NCBI GenBank assembly: GCA_937911235.1
Contig: CALDPN010000210.1
Coordinates: 1-22,875 of the forward strand
Direction of reading: 5' to 3'
Length of the DNA stretch: 22,875 nucleotides
DNA from: an uncultured Bacteroidales bacterium
Lineage (GTDB): Bacteria > Bacteroidota > Bacteroidia > Bacteroidales > Paludibacteraceae
Below the pieces are notes generated by a model. It was given only the letters and a program-made list of their open reading frames with translations. It did no database searches and was not told the DNA's origin. Positions 14,300 to 20,227 of the stretch are shown here, in pieces (position 1 is the stretch's first letter; the number at the start of each line of letters is the position of its first letter). Both the position numbers and the translations under genes were made by a program.

Positions 14300-15073
14300 A
14301 TGAAAGAAGTTAACCCTAAAGAAACAACTCGTGTATTTGAAACATGGTTAAATGCTCCAAGAACAAGCAACAAGAAAAGAATTGTAGTGTTTACTGGTGC
14401 AGGCGTGAGTGCAGATAGCGGAATTGCAACTTTTCGCGATGCCGACGGACTTTGGGCAAACTATCGCATAGAAGAAGTTTGTACTCCAGAGGCGTTGATG
14501 CTTAATCGAGATAGGGTTATCGAATTCTACAATATGCGTCGCAAAGAGTCTTTAACAAAGAAACCCAATGAGGGGCATATTGCTCTTGCCGAGCTAGAGC
14601 AATGGGCTGATGTATGTGTAATAACTCAAAATGTAGATAACTTGCATGAACAAGCTGGCTCTACACGCGTATTACACCTACACGGAGAACTAATGAAACT
14701 ACGCTCCGAGAAGAACCCTACCCTAATATACGATATTGATGAATGGGAACAAAGCCTCGATGCACGTGCCAAAGACGGAGCACTACTACGCCCTCATATT
14801 GTATTTTTTGGAGAAAGTGTGCCAATGTTTGAGTTAGCAAGCCAGATAGTAGAAAGAGCAGATATTCTAATTATTGTGGGTACATCACTTGCTATATACC
14901 CTGCCGCCTCATTGGTCCACTATTTACGCGATGAAAATGTGCCAATTTACCTAGTTGATCCAGGCACACCAAACACTTCAATAATTGAAAACCCATTTAC
15001 CCACATCAAAGAACGAGGCGCCATAGGCGTTCCTATCTTAGTAGAAAAACTGCGTAAAGAATGGAATTTATAA
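14300..15073 (+). CDS. Sirtuin (NAD-dependent protein deacylase), zinc-site-less
   Basis: Sir2-family enzyme removing acyl groups from lysines with NAD. Motifs: VFTGAGVSADSGIATFRD (30-47), TQNVDNLH (109-116), catalytic His128 in LHLHGEL, FFGESVP and GTSLAIYPAA (194-203). A Tyr77/Arg80 pair (YNMR) matches the SIRT5-type signature for succinyl or malonyl groups. The four zinc-binding cysteines are missing: after GEL the sequence runs MKLRSEKN. This is typical of some Bacteroidales members, so the loss does not mean an inactive protein. A roughly 26-residue N-terminal extension precedes the core. It begins 25 nt after hipA and ends 13 nt before the FISUMP gene. Confidence 0.93.
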   Translation: MKEVNPKETTRVFETWLNAPRTSNKKRIVVFTGAGVSADSGIATFRDADGLWANYRIEEVCTPEALMLNRDRVIEFYNMRRKESLTKKPNEGHIALAELEQWADVCVITQNVDNLHEQAGSTRVLHLHGELMKLRSEKNPTLIYDIDEWEQSLDARAKDGALLRPHIVFFGESVPMFELASQIVERADILIIVGTSLAIYPAASLVHYLRDENVPIYLVDPGTPNTSIIENPFTHIKERGAIGVPILVEKLRKEWNL

Positions 15074-15086
15074 TACAAAATCAAAT

Positions 15087-15713
15087 ATGAAAAAGAATCT
15101 ATTTTTAGTCATTGCACTATTATTGGCAATGGCAGTTAACAATGTTTATGCTCAAGCAACCACTGGTACACTTGGCAATCATGAGTGGGTAGACCTAGGT
15201 CTTCCTTCTGGTACAAAATGGGCTACATGCAATGTAGATGCCACTTCTGCAGAACAAGCAGGCAAACTTTACGCTTGGGGAGAGACTACCACAAAGTCTG
15301 CGTATACCGAAGCTAATTCATTAACCGACGGCAAGCAAATGACAGACATTGCTGGCGACAAAACCTACGATGTAGCAACTCTGAAATGGGGCGAAGGCTG
15401 GCGTACGCCTACCAAAGAAGAAATGAACGAACTACTTGAATATTGCAACGATAAGTATGTTCAAAGAGGTGGTCGTTGGGGCAGAGAATTTACAAGCACC
15501 ATCAATAACCAAACTATTTTCCTACCTGCAACAGGCTCTAAAGAAGGCACCAAATTAATTGATGCCAATGGTTGTGGAGTATATTGGACATCAACCCCAA
15601 CAAGCGGAAGAGGATATTGCTGTGCAAACATGTACAACTTTGGTGCAGCCTTAGGAGAAATGGGGTCATGCGGCCGCTTCATTGGCTTGGCCATCAGACC
15701 CGTAACAAAGTAA
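15087..15713 (+). CDS. Secreted FISUMP-domain protein
   Basis: A 208-residue protein with a clear signal peptide (MKKN, leucine-rich core, VYA before QATT; cleavage after Ala22). The mature part is the Fibrobacter succinogenes major paralogous domain: WVDLGLPSGTKWATCNVDA near the N-terminus, WGEGWRTPTKEEMNEL in the middle, and LAIRPV at the C-terminus. Members are exported and of unknown function. The gene lies 13 nt after the sirtuin, so it may be cotranscribed with hipBA-sir2, and it converges with mnmE 8 bp away. Confidence 0.9.
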   Translation: MKKNLFLVIALLLAMAVNNVYAQATTGTLGNHEWVDLGLPSGTKWATCNVDATSAEQAGKLYAWGETTTKSAYTEANSLTDGKQMTDIAGDKTYDVATLKWGEGWRTPTKEEMNELLEYCNDKYVQRGGRWGREFTSTINNQTIFLPATGSKEGTKLIDANGCGVYWTSTPTSGRGYCCANMYNFGAALGEMGSCGRFIGLAIRPVTK

Positions 15714-15721
15714 TGGTAATC

Positions 15722-17155
15722 CTATTTCCCAATACAAAACTTACTAAATATCTCGCCTAGCACTTCGTCGGAAGATATTTGGCCGACGATGCTGCCAAGG
15801 GCGTCGAGACAGTCGTGAAGGTCCATTGATAGGAACTCACCAGAAAGACCTGTTGCCATGCCTTCTTGTACTTTAAGGATGGCTGCGTGAGCTTTAACCA
15901 AGGCTTCGTAGTGACGCATATTGGTAACAACCACGTCGCCCTCTTCTATTTCTGCCACGTGAGAAGCATCTACAAGTGCATCACGCACTGCATCTATACC
16001 TTGGTCAAACTTAGCTGAAATATAAAATCTACGAGCATCTACATCGGCAAACATACCATCTAACTGTGCACGCTCTGCATCAGAAAGTTTATCCACTTTG
16101 TTGAAAAGCAAGAAAAGTTGTTTGCCTTCTGTATTTGGTATTATGCGGTCTGCAAGTGTTTTTATTTGTTCGCCAAGCTGAGTAGAGTCAATCATCCAAA
16201 GCACAATTTGTGCCTTTTCTATAGCACTAAAACTGCGTTGAATACCTAGATTTTCAATTGTATCTGTAGTTTCACGAATACCAGCAGTATCAATAAAGCG
16301 GAAAAGGACACCGCCTATATCTGTAGTATCTTCAATAATATCACGTGTTGTGCCATGAATATCTGAAACAATGGCTTTGTCATCACCCAACAACAAATTT
16401 AGCAAAGTAGATTTACCTGCATTGGTTTCGCCCACAATGGCCACTGGCACACCATTTTTCACTGCATTACCAGTAGAAAATGAATTAATTAGTCGCGTAA
16501 TATCACTCTCAATTTCTGCTGCTAGCGCTTTAAGTTGGCTTCTGTCGGCAAACTCTACATCTTCTTCACTAAAGTCTAGCTCAAGTTCTATAAGCGAGGT
16601 AAACTGTAGAAGCTGAGCACGCAAAATTTGTAGTTTACGAGAAAAACCACCTCGCATTTGGCTCACAGCCACCTTGTGAGAAGCCGCACTGCGCGATGCA
16701 ATAACATCTGCCACCGCCTCTGCTTGTGAAAGGTCCATTTTGCCGTTCATAAAGGCACGTTTGGTAAACTCACCATGGTCTGCCATGCGGCAACCTGCTG
16801 CAAGAAGTAGTTTTATTGCCTCACGTTGAATATACACAGAACCATGCACAGCAATCTCTACCACATCTTCACCTGTAAACGAACGTGGTGCACGGAAAAT
16901 GCTCACTAATACTTCATCTAAAATCTCTTCATTAACTCCTAACTCCTCACTCCTAACTCCTAACTCCCTTTTCACCAGTTTTCCAAACGAAACAGTATAA
17001 GGTTTCTTCTCCGCAAGTGGTTTCGACATAGACAGCACTGAGTCTGCAATGCGCACTGCATCAGGTCCTGAAATACGAACAATTGCTACCCCACCCACTC
17101 CCGCAGGTGTAGAAACAGCACAAATAGTATCTTTTTCTGTAAACATATCAATCAT
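15722..17155 (-). CDS. mnmE: tRNA modification GTPase MnmE (TrmE)
   Basis: With MnmG it makes the 5-carboxymethylaminomethyl group on wobble uridine of certain tRNAs. The N-terminal folate-binding domain contains FRAPRSFTGEDVVEI. The G domain has GETNAGKST, GTTRDI, DTAGIR and NKVD. The C-terminus is FCIGK with the conserved Cys. The likely start is Met4 (17146, MFTEKDTICAVST), the alternative being 17155. It is unusual in holding a five-unit heptamer repeat (16933-16967) in the coding sequence, which adds about 15 residues (KRELGVRSEELGVNEE region) between two strands of the N-terminal domain. Confidence 0.97.
   Translation of the reverse strand: MIDMFTEKDTICAVSTPAGVGGVAIVRISGPDAVRIADSVLSMSKPLAEKKPYTVSFGKLVKRELGVRSEELGVNEEILDEVLVSIFRAPRSFTGEDVVEIAVHGSVYIQREAIKLLLAAGCRMADHGEFTKRAFMNGKMDLSQAEAVADVIASRSAASHKVAVSQMRGGFSRKLQILRAQLLQFTSLIELELDFSEEDVEFADRSQLKALAAEIESDITRLINSFSTGNAVKNGVPVAIVGETNAGKSTLLNLLLGDDKAIVSDIHGTTRDIIEDTTDIGGVLFRFIDTAGIRETTDTIENLGIQRSFSAIEKAQIVLWMIDSTQLGEQIKTLADRIIPNTEGKQLFLLFNKVDKLSDAERAQLDGMFADVDARRFYISAKFDQGIDAVRDALVDASHVAEIEEGDVVVTNMRHYEALVKAHAAILKVQEGMATGLSGEFLSMDLHDCLDALGSIVGQISSDEVLGEIFSKFCIGK
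16933..16967. repeat. Heptamer tandem repeat inside mnmE
   Basis: Five back-to-back 7-mers, TAACTCC four times with one TCACTCC in the middle, total 35 bp. In sense orientation the unit is GGAGTTA. The array lies in the coding frame of mnmE. Confidence 0.95.
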
Positions 17156-17180
17156 AGTGCGAAGATACTAAAAATATCGC

Positions 17181-17214
17181 AAAAAAATAGGACTGACCTA
17201 AAAAAGTCAGTCCT
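17181..17214 (-). terminator. Terminator of the FKBP operon
   Basis: A 9-bp perfect stem (AGGACTGAC, 17189-17197 with 17206-17214) is followed on the minus strand by an A and seven T residues (17181-17188). It separates the FKBP operon from mnmE. Confidence 0.85.
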
Positions 17215-17237
17215 TATATACTTTAAACAAAGTCAAA

Positions 17238-18101
17238 CTATTTCTCTATACCTAATAATTCCACTTCAAATACTAACGCAGAATAAGGTTTAATAACACC
17301 TGTTTCGCGGTCGCCGTAAGCTAATTGGTAAGGAATGTAGAATGTAAATTTAGAACCTACAGGCATAAGTTGTACACCTTCTGTCCAACCTTGAATAACT
17401 TGGTTTAGACCAAATACGATAGGTTCACCACGTTCTACTGAGCTATCGAATACAGTGCCATCGATTAAAGTACCGTGATAGTGAACTTTTACTTTGTCTG
17501 TTGCAGAAGGTTTTTTACCTTTACCCATTTTTTCAACTTTGTATTGAAGACCAGACTCAGTTACTTGCACGCCTGCAACAGCTTTGTTTGCTTCTAGAAA
17601 TGCTTCACCTGCAGCTTTATTATCTGCATATTTAGCGCTCATATTTGCATTTCTTACTTTTTCTGATTCTGTTTGAAAGTAAGATGTAGCAGTAGGTACA
17701 TCCATTAAAGTTTCTTTTTCTTCCAATGTTGAAATAAATGCATTTAAGAAAATATCAGCATTTAATGAATCGCCGCCACCAGGGTAGATTGTTTCATTCA
17801 TGTAAGGAAGAATTTGATTCTTAATTTGAGAACCAAGTTGACGACCTAAACTTTTAGCTTCTTCTGCGGGAGAATCTGATGCAAAAGCTTCTTTAATACC
17901 GTCCAATAATTCTGGAATATAAGCAGAATCGATATTTAAACGATTTGTAACGTGATCTATTAGACCTTCAGTATTGATTACACCTGCAGCATAAGCTAAT
18001 GAGTCTGCAGAAGTAACAACATTAACATTTGCGTTATTAGTACAAGAAGTTGCTAATAACATAGCAGAAACAACTGCTAATGATGAAATAATTTTTTTCA
18101 T
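17238..18101 (-). CDS. FKBP-type peptidyl-prolyl isomerase, lipoprotein
   Basis: A 287-residue FkpA-like isomerase. It has a lipoprotein signal (LLATSC, Cys20), then an N-terminal dimerisation region with a long acidic part, and the FKBP domain in the last 100 residues (VKVHYHGTLIDGTVFDSS, VIQGWTEGVQLMPVGSKF, LAYGDRETGV). The aromatic pocket residues are present, so isomerase activity is likely. It assists protein folding in the periplasm, tethered to a membrane. It is the third gene of a three-gene operon and the terminator follows. Confidence 0.93.
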   Translation of the reverse strand: MKKIISSLAVVSAMLLATSCTNNANVNVVTSADSLAYAAGVINTEGLIDHVTNRLNIDSAYIPELLDGIKEAFASDSPAEEAKSLGRQLGSQIKNQILPYMNETIYPGGGDSLNADIFLNAFISTLEEKETLMDVPTATSYFQTESEKVRNANMSAKYADNKAAGEAFLEANKAVAGVQVTESGLQYKVEKMGKGKKPSATDKVKVHYHGTLIDGTVFDSSVERGEPIVFGLNQVIQGWTEGVQLMPVGSKFTFYIPYQLAYGDRETGVIKPYSALVFEVELLGIEK

Positions 18102-18108
18102 ATTATCT

Positions 18109-18819
18109 TTATTTAATAATTTCTAATAACTCAACCTCAAAAATTAGTGTTGAATATGGTTTGATAAGGTTTCCTGCACCTTGTGTACCGTATGCTAATT
18201 GATAAGGGATGTAAAATGTAAATTTAGAACCTACAGGCATAAGTTGAAGACCTTCTGTCCAACCTTTAATTACTCTATTTAAAGGAAATTCGGTTGGTTT
18301 ACCTCTATCAATAGAACTATCAAATTTAGTTCCATCAAGTAATGTTCCTTCATAATGTACTTTTACTACATCGGTAGAAACTGGTTTAGGACCTTCACCC
18401 ATTTTAACTACTTGATACTGAAGACCAGAAGCAGTTGTATGTACACCCTCACGTTTAGCGTTTTCAGCTAAAAAAGATTCACCTAGTTTTATTCTATCTG
18501 CATTTTCTCTTTCCTTAACCTTTTTTTCGTATGCATTCAGAAAGTTTACAGTTTCCTCTGGTGTCATTAAAAGAGGTGCATCAGCAATTGCTGCCTCAAA
18601 TGCTTTAATAAACAAATCTATGTTGTAGTTTTGTGCAGAAAGCATATTGGCACATTGAATTCCCATATACACACCCATTGCATAACTTGCAGAGTCGTTT
18701 TCAGAGGTAAGTTCTACCTTTGGAGCCATCTCTACTTGTTCTTTTGCTTTTTTAGGTTTAGCCTCAACAGCTAAAATGGAAACAAAAATACTTAATAAAA
18801 TTAGACTAAGTTTTTTCAT
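18109..18819 (-). CDS. FKBP-type peptidyl-prolyl isomerase, periplasmic
   Basis: A 236-residue paralogue of the neighbouring genes. Its signal peptide (MKKLSLILLSIFVSILAVEA) has no lipobox cysteine, so it should be a soluble periplasmic protein. The N-terminal dimerisation half is followed by the FKBP domain (VKVHYEGTLLDGTKFDSS, GWTEGLQLMPVGSKFTFYIP). Middle gene of the operon: it starts 1 bp after its upstream neighbour and ends 7 bp before the next. Confidence 0.93.
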   Translation of the reverse strand: MKKLSLILLSIFVSILAVEAKPKKAKEQVEMAPKVELTSENDSASYAMGVYMGIQCANMLSAQNYNIDLFIKAFEAAIADAPLLMTPEETVNFLNAYEKKVKERENADRIKLGESFLAENAKREGVHTTASGLQYQVVKMGEGPKPVSTDVVKVHYEGTLLDGTKFDSSIDRGKPTEFPLNRVIKGWTEGLQLMPVGSKFTFYIPYQLAYGTQGAGNLIKPYSTLIFEVELLEIIK

Positions 18820-18820
18820 C

Positions 18821-19405
18821 TTATTTTACTTCAATAAGTTCTACGTCGAAAATAAGTGTTGCGTGAGGAGGAATTGAGTTACCTGCACCACGAGCACCGT
18901 ATGCCATATCTGATGGAATGAATAGACGCCATTTATCACCTTCTTTCATAAGTTGAAGTGCTTCTGTCCAACCTGCAATTACTTGATTTACACCAAATTC
19001 TGCTGGTTCGCCACGTTGTACTGAGCTATCGAATACAGTTCCGTCTAGTAACATACCTGTGTAGTGACATTTCACGCGGTTTGTGATAGAAGGGCTTTTA
19101 CCTGCACCAGAAGTAAGGATTTGATATTGAAGACCACTTGCTAATTCTACAACACCTTCTTGTTCTTTATTTTTAGCTAAGAAATCTTTACCAGCTTGGA
19201 TGTTTTTTTCGTTGATTTTGTTTGCTAAATCGTGGAAGAAAGTATCTAACACTTGTTTAGCTTCTTCGTATGACATTTCTGGTTTTTCACCTGCCATAAC
19301 AGCTTTAATAGCTTTTACAAACTCATCTGTGTTTAAATCTTTAATTCCACTACCTAATAGGTTATTGCCAATGCTTAAACCTAATGCATAACTTACTTTT
19401 TCCAT
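18821..19405 (-). CDS. FKBP-type peptidyl-prolyl isomerase, cytoplasmic (FklB-like)
   Basis: A 194-residue protein starting MEKVSYALGLSIGNNL with no signal peptide, so it is probably cytoplasmic. The N-terminal dimerisation helices are those of FKBP22/FklB, with the FKBP domain from about 100 (VKCHYTGMLLDGTVFDSS, MAYGARGAGNSIPPHATL). First gene of the operon, with a -7 box on the minus strand at 19484-19491. The three isomerases are clear paralogues with different predicted locations. Confidence 0.94.
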   Translation of the reverse strand: MEKVSYALGLSIGNNLLGSGIKDLNTDEFVKAIKAVMAGEKPEMSYEEAKQVLDTFFHDLANKINEKNIQAGKDFLAKNKEQEGVVELASGLQYQILTSGAGKSPSITNRVKCHYTGMLLDGTVFDSSVQRGEPAEFGVNQVIAGWTEALQLMKEGDKWRLFIPSDMAYGARGAGNSIPPHATLIFDVELIEVK

Positions 19406-19443
19406 TTATAAATATTTTTTTGGTTAAATAATCTTTTTGTATT

Positions 19444-19491
19444 GTCTAACTTTATTTTTTACAACTTCATTTTGTTAGACTTGCAAATATA
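19444..19491 (-). promoter_or_regulatory. -7 box and inverted repeat before the FKBP operon
   Basis: TATATTTG on the minus strand (19484-19491) is about 79 nt upstream of the FKBP start. Just inside the leader a perfect 7-bp inverted pair, GTCTAAC (19444-19450) and GTTAGAC (19473-19479), could form a stem or an operator. The rest of 19406-19702 shows no gene. Confidence 0.45.
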
Positions 19492-19661
19492 CTTAATTTA
19501 CATCTAAAGTATTGTAAAAATGATGTAAAATTATTTTAAAATTATACATCAAATTTCGTGCCAAAAATACGGTGTCTGAGAAGAAATTTCCTATAAAATG
19601 TAAAATCTATAGTCGATACAATTCTTAAAATATGTTAAATTGAAATATTTTTGTAATAATA

Positions 19662-19684
19662 GAAAAAGGCTATCAGCCAATAGC
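19662..19684 (-). terminator. Weak terminator after tRNA-Thr
   Basis: A 5-bp stem (19669-19673 with 19680-19684) is followed on the minus strand by a C-T-rich run with five T residues. It lies about 20 nt beyond the tRNA 3' end. Confidence 0.45.
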
Positions 19685-19702
19685 TAATAACCTCATATTT
19701 TG

Positions 19703-19775
19703 AGCCTTCTAAGGGACTCGAACCCTCGACCTACTCATTACGAATGAGTTGCTCTACCAACTGAGCTAAGAAGGC
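19703..19775 (-). tRNA. tRNA-Thr (anticodon CGU)
   Basis: A 73-nt cloverleaf: acceptor GCCTTCT pairs with AGAAGGC, D arm GCTCAGTTGGTAGAGC, anticodon stem ACTCA/TGAGT around loop TTCGTAA with anticodon CGT, and T arm with GGTTCGAGTCC. It reads ACG codons. CCA is not encoded. A -7 box (TATCTTTG on minus, 19793-19800) lies about 18 nt upstream. Confidence 0.95.
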
Positions 19776-19792
19776 AACGTTTTTTTGTGTTG

Positions 19793-19800
19793 CAAAGATA
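19793..19800 (-). promoter_or_regulatory. -7 box for tRNA-Thr
   Basis: TATCTTTG on the minus strand, correctly placed about 18 nt before the mature tRNA 5' end. No -33 element is evident. Confidence 0.5.
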
Positions 19801-19917
19801 CTCTATTTTTCTTTTTTAAGCTGTGAAAATCCTAATTTATAAAAATAGCATATGTTAATTATTGTTAACTTTTTATAATTAAATATGCTGTAAAACATAT
19901 AAATAATAACAAAATAT

Positions 19918-19925
19918 TAACTTTG
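19918..19925 (+). promoter_or_regulatory. -7 box for the DUF2582 gene
   Basis: TAACTTTG lies 33 nt before the ATG at 19959. This supports that start over an upstream ATG at 19923, which would lie at the promoter itself. Confidence 0.5.
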
Positions 19926-19958
19926 CACAAAATTTATTACCCTAAACTAGAAAAAATT

Positions 19959-20159
19959 ATGTTTGAAAAAGTAGGAAACAACGCTGGTGCTGTATGGCAA
20001 GTGTTAAACGCTGCAACTGAAGCAGTTAATGGTAAAGATCTTAAAAAAGCTACTAAATTAACTGAAAAAGATATGTACGCAGCTCTTGGTTGGTTATTAC
20101 GTGAAGGTAAAATCAACGTAGTAGAAGAAGGAAAAGAATTATTCATCAACCTTATCTAA
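19959..20159 (+). CDS. Small winged-helix protein (DUF2582)
   Basis: A 66-residue protein: a start MFEKVGNNAGAVWQVLN, a helix-turn-helix (GKDLKKATKLTEKDMYAALGWL) and a wing (REGKINVVEEGKELFINLI). This is the DUF2582 winged-helix family, common as a stand-alone protein in Bacteroidetes. Its function is not established, and DNA binding is only suggested by the fold. It has its own -7 box and strong terminator, hence is monocistronic. Confidence 0.9.
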   Translation: MFEKVGNNAGAVWQVLNAATEAVNGKDLKKATKLTEKDMYAALGWLLREGKINVVEEGKELFINLI

Positions 20160-20176
20160 TTCTTTCCAAGATAAAT

Positions 20177-20209
20177 AAAAAAGTCTCAACGTTATGTTGA
20201 GACTTTTTT
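20177..20209. terminator. Bidirectional terminator between convergent genes
   Basis: An 8-bp stem (GTCTCAAC, 20183-20190, with 20196-20203) around a 5-nt loop, flanked by six A residues on the left and six T residues on the right. It can end both the DUF2582 gene (plus) and the CotH gene (minus). Confidence 0.9.
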
Positions 20210-20227
20210 ATTTTGTATGAGTGTGTA

